Part shown: one piece after another, positions 36,698 to 45,267 of the stretch
Layout of the letters: every line of letters begins with the position of its first letter
Numbering within the stretch: position 1 is the stretch's first letter
Assembly: GCF_003951285.1 (NCBI RefSeq)
Contig: NZ_RXFQ01000003.1
Location: forward strand, 124,001-188,000
Origin: Variovorax beijingensis
GTDB lineage: Bacteria > Pseudomonadota > Gammaproteobacteria > Burkholderiales > Burkholderiaceae_C
DNA length: 64,000 nucleotides
Reading direction: 5' to 3'
Translations under genes and position numbers: made by a program
Notes under the pieces: generated by a model
The model's input: the letters and a program-made list of their open reading frames with translations, nothing else
Database searches by the model: none
What the model was told of the DNA's origin: nothing

Positions 36698-37945
36698 TCA
36701 GTCGGCCAGGCAGCGCAGCAGCTCGCGCTCCAGGCGTTGCAGGATGGCGTTCTGGTCCAGTTCCGTTTCGGCGAAGGAGCGGCCGGCCGCCCCCATGGCT
36801 TCGCGCTGCGGGCGCGAGGTGGCGAGCTGCGCGATGGCCTCGGCCAGCGCATCGGCGTCGCCGGGCGCAACCACCAGGCCGCGGCCCGACACCACGTTGC
36901 TCAGCTCGGTGCCCGCATGCGCCGTGACGATCACGGCCTTGCCGCTCGCGAGCATGCCGCCCAGCTTCGAGGGCATCACCAGGTCGGCGGCGTCGGCGCG
37001 CTGCGGCAGCACGTGGATGTCGGCCATGCCCAGCAGTTCGTTGAGCCGCTCGGCCGGTTGCAGGTCGAGAAAGTGCACGTGGTCCAGGCCTGCGCATGCG
37101 GCCTTCAGCGGCTCGCGGCTCGGCCCGTTGCCGCAGAGCACGAAGTGGATGTGCCTGGCGGCCGCCAGCCGGCCCGCCGCCTCGGCCAGCACCTCGATGC
37201 CCTGCTTGTTGCCCAGGCTGCCCGCGTAGAGCACCACGACCGCATCGTCCGGAATGCCGAGCATGTCCCGGTAGCCCTTGGCGCCGTCGCCCGTGCCCGG
37301 GGCGGCGGCCGCGTGCGGGTAGATCGAGCGCACGTCCACCCAGTTGGGAAGAAGCACCAGTCGCGCCGCGTCGATGCCCTTGTTCCTGGCCTTGTCGAGC
37401 ATTGCGGCGGAGATGGTCGACACCCGGCTGAAGCGACTCAGGAGCCAGCGCTCTGCCGAGAGCGCGAAGCGCCGCACCCGCGCGCCGCGCACCAGGCCCA
37501 GGTCGAAGGCTGCGTCCACCTCGTAGTCCTGGATGTGCAGCCACGACTTGATGCCGAGCATCCGCGAGAAGAAGAGCACGGCCGGCGCGCAGAAAAGGGG
37601 CGGCTCCACGACGAAGACCAGGTCCGGCTTCCAGCGGACCTGCCCGAAGAGCAGCGGCATGCTCGACAGCATGAAGGAGAACAGGTGCACCATGCGCGCC
37701 AGCGCGCGCGGCCGGGCGGGCACCCAGGTGGGGGCCCGCCAGACCGTGATGCCGTTCCAGTCCGTCTTGCGGTAGGCCCACGCCGAGTGCCCTTCGAACG
37801 GCGCCCAGTGCGGAAAGAACGGCGGCGACGCAATCACCCGGACCGCGTGGCCCTTGGCATGCAGCCACTGGGCCATCTCGCCCGAGTACTTGCCGATGCC
37901 GACGAGCTCCGGCGTGAAGTTCATCGAATAGAGCAGGATTTTCAT
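36698..37945 (-). CDS. wcaI: WcaI-type glycosyltransferase
   Basis: 415 residues, GT-B fold. MKILLYSMNFTPELVGIGKYSGEMAQWLHAKGH is the characteristic start of WcaI (colanic acid fucosyltransferase); the nucleotide-sugar site reads VLYAGSLGNKQGIEVLAEA and later DLVMPSKLGGMLASGKAVI. It probably adds fucose or another sugar to the lipid-linked repeat at the cytoplasmic face. Coupled to the flippase gene by a 4-base overlap. Confidence 0.85.
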   Translation of the reverse strand: MKILLYSMNFTPELVGIGKYSGEMAQWLHAKGHAVRVIASPPFFPHWAPFEGHSAWAYRKTDWNGITVWRAPTWVPARPRALARMVHLFSFMLSSMPLLFGQVRWKPDLVFVVEPPLFCAPAVLFFSRMLGIKSWLHIQDYEVDAAFDLGLVRGARVRRFALSAERWLLSRFSRVSTISAAMLDKARNKGIDAARLVLLPNWVDVRSIYPHAAAAPGTGDGAKGYRDMLGIPDDAVVVLYAGSLGNKQGIEVLAEAAGRLAAARHIHFVLCGNGPSREPLKAACAGLDHVHFLDLQPAERLNELLGMADIHVLPQRADAADLVMPSKLGGMLASGKAVIVTAHAGTELSNVVSGRGLVVAPGDADALAEAIAQLATSRPQREAMGAAGRSFAETELDQNAILQRLERELLRCLAD

Positions 37946-39207
37946 GAAGGTCTCTGGAAGGAACCGCGAACCAGCCGTGCGAGCGGAAAGAAGCCGAGCA
38001 GCGCACGCATCCGCACCTCGTAGAGGAGCAGGTCGGACACGGCGGCAATGAAGAACACGTAGTGCGGCTTGCCCGGAAAGACCGCGACCACGGCGCCGTA
38101 CGACAAGAGCCGCAGCAGCACCTCGGCCAGCGCCCACCATCCCAGCGAGGCCATCGAGGCCTTGAGCGCGAGCAGCATCTCGTGGTGGACCGTGTAGGTG
38201 CGCAGCAGGAAGTAGGGCGCCATGCACAGGAAGATCTCGAGCGCCTCGCGCCCCACCTTCAGCAGCGGCGCGGCGGCCGCGATCACCACCGCGAGCGCGG
38301 CGAAGAGCGCGCAGCCCAGCAGGAACGAGTGCTTCGCCAGCCGCAGCTCCGAGCCGTCGGCGTGGGCGGCATCGGTGCCCAGCATGGGCCGTGTCTTGGT
38401 GTAGAGAAAGGCCTGCACGAATTGCGACGGGGCCTCCGCCAGCAGGAAGGCGATCTTGAAGGCGCCCACGTAGCCGAGCGGCATGAAGAAGGCCACCACC
38501 AGCAGGTCCGACTTGCGAAGCAGGAACATCAGCAGCGAATAGACGGTGGCGCTGCCCTGCGAGGCCAGGCCGAGCGCGGGGCGTCCGGCCGGCGGGCCTG
38601 CGGCCCAGCGGCTGTGCATGCAGGCCGCGCCCACCAGGAGGAAGGCCAGCAGGTTGATCAGCAGCAGCTGCGTCGCGCGCAGCTCGGCGCCCCACGCGGC
38701 GAAGGCCGCCACGCCGATGACCAGGATGGTCGAGCGGATGCCGCCCTCCAGGTTGAGCAGCCCGGCAAGGCCCAGTCCGCGGCTGTACGACAGGCGCAGG
38801 CTCATGAGCGAGAAGACCGTGAGCGCCGCCATCAGCAGCACGAAGGGTGCGCCCAAGATCGGCAGGTGCTGGATGCGCAGGACGGCGGCGCTCAGCAGCG
38901 CGGCCAGCGGAAGCCCGATGGCCAGCGTGCGGAGCACGTCGCCGCGCCGCACGCCCGGCGGCACGGTGGCGGCATTGCGCGCGAAGAGCAGCGAACTGCC
39001 CAGCGTGGCAACCACCAGCGCCACCTCCAGCACCGACTGGTAGATCGAGTACTCGCCGAAGTCCGACGGCGAGACATACGCGGCCATCAGGAACAGGGCC
39101 AGGAAGCCCGAGAGGTACACATAGAGCCGCGAAGCCAGGGCCCCCAGGCCGTGGAGCTGCACCGCGCGCATGCCGGTGAGTTGGGCGGTGCGGTGGAGGA
39201 TGTTCAT
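37942..39207 (-). CDS. Wzx-like polysaccharide repeat-unit flippase
   Basis: 421 residues, about twelve hydrophobic helices (LYVYLSGFLALFLMAAYVSPSDFGEYSIYQSVLEVALVV at the N-terminus is the usual start of Wzx/MATE-type translocases). It moves undecaprenyl-linked repeat units to the periplasmic side for polymerisation. Sequence drift in Wzx is high, so the assignment rests on topology and operon context as much as on motifs. Confidence 0.8.
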   Translation of the reverse strand: MNILHRTAQLTGMRAVQLHGLGALASRLYVYLSGFLALFLMAAYVSPSDFGEYSIYQSVLEVALVVATLGSSLLFARNAATVPPGVRRGDVLRTLAIGLPLAALLSAAVLRIQHLPILGAPFVLLMAALTVFSLMSLRLSYSRGLGLAGLLNLEGGIRSTILVIGVAAFAAWGAELRATQLLLINLLAFLLVGAACMHSRWAAGPPAGRPALGLASQGSATVYSLLMFLLRKSDLLVVAFFMPLGYVGAFKIAFLLAEAPSQFVQAFLYTKTRPMLGTDAAHADGSELRLAKHSFLLGCALFAALAVVIAAAAPLLKVGREALEIFLCMAPYFLLRTYTVHHEMLLALKASMASLGWWALAEVLLRLLSYGAVVAVFPGKPHYVFFIAAVSDLLLYEVRMRALLGFFPLARLVRGSFQRPS

Positions 39208-39237
39208 GGCGTGCCTGGATGTGTGTTGCCTGCGGGC

Positions 39238-40176
39238 TCATTTCGGCCCGGCGGCGCCGGCGAAGCGACCACCGTTCACGGCGCGCTGCCCCAGCAGGCG
39301 CACGCCGAAGGCCCAGTTCCTGGCCCGGCGCGCCAGCAGCAGCGCATAGGTGAGAGCGGCGACCGTGTGCACCCGGCCATGCAGCACGTGCGGCATCGCG
39401 ATCTTTGCGCTGCCCTGGAAGTGCAACGCCATCACGTTCACCATTTCGCCCGCGGGCGTGACCACGCAGGGCTGGCCGTCGACGAACACGAGGCGCTTGG
39501 CGCCTCCCCGGCCCTGGAATTCGTTCGCAAGCAGATTGCGCCCGCCGTTGATGTTGTGGTCGATCACGCGCCCCCCGAACACCCGGTTGATGGGCGCGGC
39601 ATTGCCGCTCGCATGGGCCCAGAGGTGCAGCAGGGTCATGTCGGACACGCCGCCGCGCACGCCCCTGGCGGCAAACCGGGCCGCGATCGCGCGCAGCTTC
39701 CTGCGGCCGCTGGACGTTGCGTAGGTGCTGAGCAGGAAGGCGGTGAACTGCTGCAGGCCCGCCGCGGTCCAGTAGCTGACGTGCGGCGATATCTGGCAGG
39801 GATCCCAGCCATCGTCGGGACGCATGTAGGAGCCCGAGAACTCCGCCTTGCCGGCCACGCGCCGGATGTGCGCGCCGACGCCGCGGAACAGCAGCACGTC
39901 GCTGTCGATCAGCACGAACTCTCGGTGCTCGGGATGGGCACGCAGGTATTCCGACAGCAGGAAGTAGCGCCGGAAGCAGATCTTCTCGAACTCCGGCGGA
40001 TTGCTCGACAGGTGCACATAGGTGCGGCACAGGCGCTCGTAGCCGGGCCCGGCGTCGGTGCCCGACAGCACGATCAGCGGCTCCCCGGCACGCGCCGCGG
40101 ATTCGCGGCACAGCAGCAGGGACTTGTTCTGGCGGTCTTCCACCACGATGAAGGGAAGGGAATGGGTCATGGTCAT
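39238..40176 (-). CDS. Putative glycosyltransferase with DxD motif
   Basis: 312 residues. HREFVLIDSDVLLFRGV contains the DxD metal motif of GT-A transferases, and the N-terminal LPFIVVEDRQNKSLLLCRESA with IVLSGTDAGPGYERL suggests a DUF6492-like or GT8-like fold. The acceptor and donor are unknown. Its start (ATG 40176 or 40170) lies within 4-10 bases of the upstream gene's stop, so it is cotranscribed. Confidence 0.7.
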   Translation of the reverse strand: MTMTHSLPFIVVEDRQNKSLLLCRESAARAGEPLIVLSGTDAGPGYERLCRTYVHLSSNPPEFEKICFRRYFLLSEYLRAHPEHREFVLIDSDVLLFRGVGAHIRRVAGKAEFSGSYMRPDDGWDPCQISPHVSYWTAAGLQQFTAFLLSTYATSSGRRKLRAIAARFAARGVRGGVSDMTLLHLWAHASGNAAPINRVFGGRVIDHNINGGRNLLANEFQGRGGAKRLVFVDGQPCVVTPAGEMVNVMALHFQGSAKIAMPHVLHGRVHTVAALTYALLLARRARNWAFGVRLLGQRAVNGGRFAGAAGPK

Positions 40177-40179
40177 GTG

Positions 40180-41109
40180 TCAGGGCCGGGGCGCTGTCGC
40201 ATTGCGGACCAGCGCCACGTGCGCGGGAAGAAACCGGAAATCGTCGTCCAGCGGCAGGTCGAGCGTGAAGAGGCCGCCGCGCGCGTTCGCCTGATCGATC
40301 CAGCCGCGCACCTGGGCGGCCGTGAAGCGCGGCGGCGTCGGCTGGCCCCAGGAGGCGCCCAGCGGCGTCAGCAGATGGAACTTCAGCTCCGAGCGCGGCG
40401 CGCTCAACTGCGCGGGAGGCTGCATGAATTCGCCGGCCATCAGGTTCTGGCAGGGCGCTGCCTTGGCGCTGAAGCGCGCCGGGCCTTCGCCGGCATTGAA
40501 GGCCAGCCACCGGTCGGGGGCGCCGCTGCGTGCCGCGGCGCAGAGCGCATCCCAGCCGGCCGGCGAGATGCCCCGGGTGTTGTAGACGCCGTCGAACCAC
40601 CAGCCCCTGGCAAGCGCGCCGTAGTGCTGCGACCAGTCGCGGATCACCGCGGTCCATGCGGCGATGAAATCCGCGGGCGGCGGCTTCTGCTCGGAGATGT
40701 CGCCCAGGCAGTGCATCAGCTCGGGGTCTGCCTGCGGCGCGCGAAACGGCAGGTAGAGCACCAGGGCAATGCCGCGGCTGCGCAGCGCGCGGCCGATCTC
40801 CAGCGGCAGGTCGCGCGGCGGCCGGTTCGCGGCACTGTGCGGGCACAGCGCCTCGAGCGCCGCATTCGGCGCGATGTACTGGCCGTTGTTCTGCCCGAGC
40901 GTCAGGATGAGGTGGGACGCGCGCATCTGCGCGAGCGATGCCGCAAACGCTTCGACGTCGAAGCGGGCGGCATCGGCGATCGACTGCCTGTCGGGCAGGT
41001 AGTGCACCATCACGCCGAAGCCGGTGGCTGCCGTTGCCGAAGCCGCGCAGGCCGCACCGAACAGCGCTGCCGCGAGCAGCTGTCGAAGAACGCCTGCAAT
41101 GCGTGTCAT
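40180..41109 (-). CDS. Exported fucosidase-like (GH29-type) protein
   Basis: 309 residues with a signal peptide (VLRQLLAAALFGAACAASATA). The barrel follows the GH29 order: FGVMVHYLPDR, FDVEAFAASLAQMRASHLILTLGQNNGQYIAP, RDLPLEIGRALRSRGIALVLYLPF, then ARGWWFDGVY, where GH29 enzymes carry the nucleophile Asp. The usual KHHDGF block is replaced by GQNNGQY, so activity or specificity may differ. In an operon making GDP-fucose it could trim or degrade the polymer. Confidence 0.65.
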   Translation of the reverse strand: MTRIAGVLRQLLAAALFGAACAASATAATGFGVMVHYLPDRQSIADAARFDVEAFAASLAQMRASHLILTLGQNNGQYIAPNAALEALCPHSAANRPPRDLPLEIGRALRSRGIALVLYLPFRAPQADPELMHCLGDISEQKPPPADFIAAWTAVIRDWSQHYGALARGWWFDGVYNTRGISPAGWDALCAAARSGAPDRWLAFNAGEGPARFSAKAAPCQNLMAGEFMQPPAQLSAPRSELKFHLLTPLGASWGQPTPPRFTAAQVRGWIDQANARGGLFTLDLPLDDDFRFLPAHVALVRNATAPRP

Positions 41110-42203
41110 TGCATGGCTCCGGCAAGCGAGACGGCCTCGCGCTTGAGCATGAGATAGCGCCTGGCCACCGCGCCGGGCGCGCAGGCCTCGGCATGCAGCC
41201 AGGCCGGCTGCGTGTCCCGGTGCTCGTCCAGGTACCGCGACAGCTGGCCCATGTCGCATGGCTCGCTGCCGATGAGGAAGGCGTAGCCGCCGAACAGCTC
41301 GCGGTGCACCGGAATGTCCGAGAGCAGCAGCGGCACGCCCAGCGTGGCGGCTTCGGCGGCCGAGAGGTTGAAGCCTTCGAAGGCGGACAGCGAGATGAAG
41401 GCTGTCGCGCCGCAATAAAGCCGCGTCAGTTCCTGGCGCGAGACCAGCCCGCGGTGCCGCACGCAGCTGCCGAGGTCGGGGGCCATGCTGGCGACCATCC
41501 GTTTCACGTCGGCCGCGCCGTTGCCCGTGATGTCGAGCCAGTCGACCAGCCCTTCGCGCTTCATGCGCTCGAAAAGCTTCAGCGCGGCACCGAAATTCTT
41601 GTGCGGGTAGTAGTGGTAGGACGCGATCAGGTAGCGCTCGCCGGCCGGCGGCTCGCGGGACGGTCCGGCCGCACCGGCCGAGCAGGCTGCGCGCGTGGCC
41701 TCCACCGGATTGAAGATGACGCTCGCGTGCTCGCAGCACCCGAAGTGCCGCTCGAAATCCTGCTGGCTGCTCCTGCTGATGAACACCACGTCGGCCGCGC
41801 TGCGGGCCAGGCGCCTGAGGCTCCAGTCGAGCCACAGGCGCTTGGTGCGGCTGAAGTACGCGGGGTAGTACCGGTACTGCAGGTCGTGGACGATCACGAT
41901 CGAATCCCGGTGGCGTCCGAAAAGCGTGAACGGCAGGAAGTAGTTCGGGAACAGCGAGAACACCTGCTCGCCCGATACCAGCGCCCGCAGCCGGTGGTAG
42001 TTGTAGAGCAGTATCTCGACCAGGAACCGGCTGATGCGCAGGAACCGCGCCGCGGCGAAGAGGCGCGGATGCAGCTCGCTGACCGGCTGGATGTGGTCGC
42101 CCTTGCACAGGCGCATCCTGCGCAGCAGCAGGTCGGACACGTTCAGCACGCCGCCCGCGCCGCGGTTGAGGCGGATCGTGTCGTAGAACAGGTACTTGTA
42201 CAT
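41106..42203 (-). CDS. GT4-type glycosyltransferase
   Basis: 365 residues. DSIVIVHDLQYRYYPAYFSRTKRLWLDWSLRRLARSADVV-like N-domain and the donor site FISLSAFEGFNLSAAEAATLGVPLLLSDIPVHREL (the E-x7-E motif of GT4 enzymes). It adds one sugar of the repeat unit. ATG at 42203 is preceded by GAGG 7 bases upstream. Coupled by a 4-base overlap to the fucosidase-like gene. Confidence 0.85.
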   Translation of the reverse strand: MYKYLFYDTIRLNRGAGGVLNVSDLLLRRMRLCKGDHIQPVSELHPRLFAAARFLRISRFLVEILLYNYHRLRALVSGEQVFSLFPNYFLPFTLFGRHRDSIVIVHDLQYRYYPAYFSRTKRLWLDWSLRRLARSAADVVFISRSSQQDFERHFGCCEHASVIFNPVEATRAACSAGAAGPSREPPAGERYLIASYHYYPHKNFGAALKLFERMKREGLVDWLDITGNGAADVKRMVASMAPDLGSCVRHRGLVSRQELTRLYCGATAFISLSAFEGFNLSAAEAATLGVPLLLSDIPVHRELFGGYAFLIGSEPCDMGQLSRYLDEHRDTQPAWLHAEACAPGAVARRYLMLKREAVSLAGAMQ

Positions 42204-42220
42204 GCCGGACCTCATGGACC

Positions 42221-43543
42221 TCAGGCCGCGCGCGGGGCGTACGGTGCCGCGCGGCGGCGTGCCGGGCGGAAGCGCGTGCTCAGCAGGCCGGCGAGCAGCG
42301 CCGCAATCAGTCCCGATGCCGCGAACGGTCCCCAGCCGAGGATCGGCCCGCGCATGAAAGGCACGTAGGCGGCCAGCAGCACCAGCGCGCACAGATAGCT
42401 GCCGGAAAGCGCGGCGCGCGGATCGACCATCCGGTCCAGCACCCGGAAGCCGGCCGAGATCGCGAGCCCGAACATCACGGGCCCGGCCAGCCCGAAGTCG
42501 AAGTACGCGGTGGTGAAGGGCGGCAGCGACAGGTTGGCCTGCGAGAAGTTGCCCAGGATGGCGGGCCACCCCAGCGGATCGAATTCCGGAAACAGCTTCA
42601 GGTCGCGCGGCAGGAAGAACGAGAAAGCCGACAGCAGGTAGCGCCCCCATCCGAGCTCCGGCTCGGATGCGCGCTCCAGGATTCCGGCCACCACGTACAT
42701 CGCGTCGAAGTCCGGGCTGTAGGGAAAGGTGGTGAGCGTCTCGCCCCAGATGCTGCCGCGCGACACCAGGTTGAGCACCGGGCCAAGGCCCGCGATGGCG
42801 CCGAAGATCAGCAAGGCCAGCGTCCAGCGCCAGCCCCGGCCGAAGAGATGGATGAAAAGAGGCAGCAGGCCGATCAGCAGGACCTGCCGCGCAGTGTTGA
42901 CCGGGTTCGCGGCGAAGGCGGCCATTGCCAGCGCAAGGCCCGCGGCGCACCACGACCAGAACGTGCCGCGGCGCATGGCATGGATCGTGAGGGCCACGAA
43001 GCAGATCAGCACGATCAGCTTGGGCAGCGTCGAATAGACGATGAAATCGACCGGAACGTTGTCCTCGACCCCCGGAATGCCGCGCGCGATGAAGTTCAGG
43101 TCGGGGCGGATGAACAGCGAGGCGAACGCCGAGATCGCGCCGCTCAGGAGCATCAGCGCCGGGTGGGCCACGCCGGCCGACGGAACCTGGGGGCCCGCGT
43201 CGGTGCGCACCGGCGCCGGCGCATGGGGCAGGCCGAAGCGGGCCGCCTCGACACCCGCCATGTACAGCAGCAGCAGCGTGAGCGCCTGCATGTGCGCGAC
43301 CGGGCCGATCACCCCCGTGTCCCAGAACGAAACGTCGGCGGCGATCTGCATCGCCGGCGCCAGCGAGAAGTAGGTCAGGATCGTGGCGTAGTGGATCAGC
43401 AGGAAGACGCTGGCCCCCGGCGCGCGGAGCATCGACAGCTGGACCAGCGACAGCGCGCACACCACCGCATAGCCCCAGGCCGGCTCGAGCGAGCCGCACA
43501 GGAAGGCGATGGCGATGCCCGACCAGAAGGAAAGCGCTCTCAT
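42221..43543 (-). CDS. Wzy-like O-antigen/exopolysaccharide polymerase
   Basis: 440 residues, about ten membrane spans and a large periplasmic loop around residues 255-300 (LVSRGSIWGETLTTFPYSPDFDAMYVV). Wzy proteins have little sequence identity; the call rests on topology, length and position between the flippase-type and transferase genes. No other candidate polymerase is in the array. Confidence 0.7.
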   Translation of the reverse strand: MRALSFWSGIAIAFLCGSLEPAWGYAVVCALSLVQLSMLRAPGASVFLLIHYATILTYFSLAPAMQIAADVSFWDTGVIGPVAHMQALTLLLLYMAGVEAARFGLPHAPAPVRTDAGPQVPSAGVAHPALMLLSGAISAFASLFIRPDLNFIARGIPGVEDNVPVDFIVYSTLPKLIVLICFVALTIHAMRRGTFWSWCAAGLALAMAAFAANPVNTARQVLLIGLLPLFIHLFGRGWRWTLALLIFGAIAGLGPVLNLVSRGSIWGETLTTFPYSPDFDAMYVVAGILERASEPELGWGRYLLSAFSFFLPRDLKLFPEFDPLGWPAILGNFSQANLSLPPFTTAYFDFGLAGPVMFGLAISAGFRVLDRMVDPRAALSGSYLCALVLLAAYVPFMRGPILGWGPFAASGLIAALLAGLLSTRFRPARRRAAPYAPRAA

Positions 43544-43588
43544 GGGAGGCCTTGTGCTTGTTGTTGCGTGCGGGGAGCCGGCGCGGGC

Positions 43589-44569
43589 TCAGGCGTGCGC
43601 CAGTTCCTGGGCGGCGGGCTGCAGCGACATCTGGTAGTCCGCATAGGTGCGGCGCAGGCCCTCGGCCAGCGAGACCGTGGGATGCCACCCGATGGCGGCC
43701 GCGCACGACACGTCGAGCAGCTTGCGGGGCGCGCCGTCCGGCCGCGAGGGATCGAAGCGGATGCGGCCGCGGTAGCCCACGACCTCGCCGACCAGTCGCG
43801 CCAACTCGGCGATCGACTGGTCCTCGCCCATGCCCAGGTTGATGTGGGCGCACATCGGCGTGGTGTGCTGCTCGTAGCCCGCGCGGCTCAGGCCCATCAC
43901 GGTGGTGCAGCCTTCGGCCATGTCGTCGACGTAGAGGAACTCGCGCTTGGCCTGGCCCGTGCCCCAGATCAGCACCTCGGGCGCATTGGTGGTCTTGGCA
44001 AGATGGAAGCGGCGGATCAGCGCCGGCACCACGTGGCTGTTCTCGGCGTGGTAGTTGTCCCCGGGGCCGTACAGGTTGCACGGCATCACGCTGCGGTAGT
44101 CGATGCCGTGCGAGGCGCCGTACTGGCGGTTGTAGCTCTCGCACAGCTTGATGCCGGCGATCTTGGCGATGGCGTAGGGCTCGTTGGTCGGCTCGAGCTG
44201 GCCGCCCAGCAGCGCGTCCTCGCGGATAGGCTGCTCGGTCAGCCGCGGATAGATGCAGCTGGAGCCGAGGAACAGCAGGCGCTTGACGTTCGCAAGGAAG
44301 GCCTGGTGCGTGACATTGGCGGCAATCAGCAGGTTCTGGTAGATGAACTCCGCCGGATAGGTCATGTTGGCGTGGATGCCGCCGACCTTCGCTGCCGCCA
44401 GGTACACCTGGTCGACGCGCTCGGTGGCGAAGAAACGGCGAACGGCCTCCTGGTCGAGCAGATCGAGTTCCTCGTGGCTGCGCGTGACGACCTCGTGCCC
44501 GAGGCTGCCCAGACGCTTCACGAGAGACTGCCCCACCATGCCGCGATGACCAGCAACATAGATACGCAT
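43589..44569 (-). CDS. fcl: GDP-L-fucose synthase
   Basis: 326 residues, extended short-chain dehydrogenase. NAD(P) motif [12 protein letters not shown], catalytic Tyr-x3-Lys in [10 protein letters not shown], and the family block [26 protein letters not shown]. It converts GDP-4-keto-6-deoxymannose to GDP-L-fucose. GDP-mannose comes from ManC of the same operon; the dehydratase Gmd must be encoded elsewhere. Confidence 0.94.
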   Translation of the reverse strand: MRIYVAGHRGMVGQSLVKRLGSLGHEVVTRSHEELDLLDQEAVRRFFATERVDQVYLAAAKVGGIHANMTYPAEFIYQNLLIAANVTHQAFLANVKRLLFLGSSCIYPRLTEQPIREDALLGGQLEPTNEPYAIAKIAGIKLCESYNRQYGASHGIDYRSVMPCNLYGPGDNYHAENSHVVPALIRRFHLAKTTNAPEVLIWGTGQAKREFLYVDDMAEGCTTVMGLSRAGYEQHTTPMCAHINLGMGEDQSIAELARLVGEVVGYRGRIRFDPSRPDGAPRKLLDVSCAAAIGWHPTVSLAEGLRRTYADYQMSLQPAAQELAHA

Positions 44570-44604
44570 ATGTTCTTTCGGTTAAAGGTTGAGGGTCGTT
44601 GTGC

Positions 44605-45267
44605 CTAGCGCGAGCCGCGTGCTCCGGCCACCACGAGAAAGGTCTTCAGCAGGATCGCGATGTCCTGGCGGATCGAAAGGGTGGCGACGTAGTCCGCATC
44701 CATCGCCGCGCGGCGCCGGTAGCTGATCTCGTTGCGCCCGCTCACCTGCCACAGCCCGGTGATGCCGGGCCGCACGGCGCAGTAGCTGCTCCAATAGACG
44801 CCGTACAGCTCCTTCTGGGCAAACATGCAGGGCCTCGGGCCGACCACGCTCATGTCGCCCTTGAGCACGTTCCAGAACTGGGGCAGCTCGTCCAGGCTGT
44901 ACTTGCGCAACACCGCGCCGAAGCGCGTGATGCGCGGATCGCGGTCGAGCTTCTGGTACATCTCCCATTGCCGCCGGGCCGCCTCGTTGCCGCGCAGGTA
45001 GCGTTCCAGCACGGCATCGGCATCGGGCACCATGGTGCGGAACTTGTAGAAGCTGAAGACGCGCCCGTCCCGGCCGTAGCGCGGCTGCTTGTAGATGCCC
45101 GGCTTGCCGGAAGTCATCAGCACCCCAAGCCAGACCAGCGCGAACGCCCATCCGAGCAGAAGGAAGAAGCCGCCTGCCAGCAGCACGTCCACGACCCGCT
45201 TGGTGCCCATCAGCAGCCGTGAATTGCCAGGCGAATGGACGGCGGCATTCGATGGCAGCGTGTTCAT
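44605..45267 (-). CDS. Initiating polyprenyl-phosphate sugar-1-phosphate transferase
   Basis: 220 residues. One hydrophobic hairpin (VVDVLLAGGFFLLLGWAFALVWLGVLM) and the catalytic domain: FSFYKFRTMVPDAD, SLDELPQFWNVLKGDMSVVGPRP and RPGITGLWQVSGRNEISY. This is the short monotopic type, lacking the four N-terminal spans of WcaJ/WbaP. It transfers a hexose phosphate to undecaprenyl phosphate to begin repeat-unit assembly. The ATG overlaps the wzc stop (ATGA). Confidence 0.92.
   Translation of the reverse strand: MNTLPSNAAVHSPGNSRLLMGTKRVVDVLLAGGFFLLLGWAFALVWLGVLMTSGKPGIYKQPRYGRDGRVFSFYKFRTMVPDADAVLERYLRGNEAARRQWEMYQKLDRDPRITRFGAVLRKYSLDELPQFWNVLKGDMSVVGPRPCMFAQKELYGVYWSSYCAVRPGITGLWQVSGRNEISYRRRAAMDADYVATLSIRQDIAILLKTFLVVAGARGSR

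Noticed and set aside
38062..41157. Plus-strand open frame of about 1030 codons opposite polysaccharide genes
   Set aside because: Antisense to the flippase, transferase and fucosidase-like genes, which have clear motifs and overlapping operon junctions.
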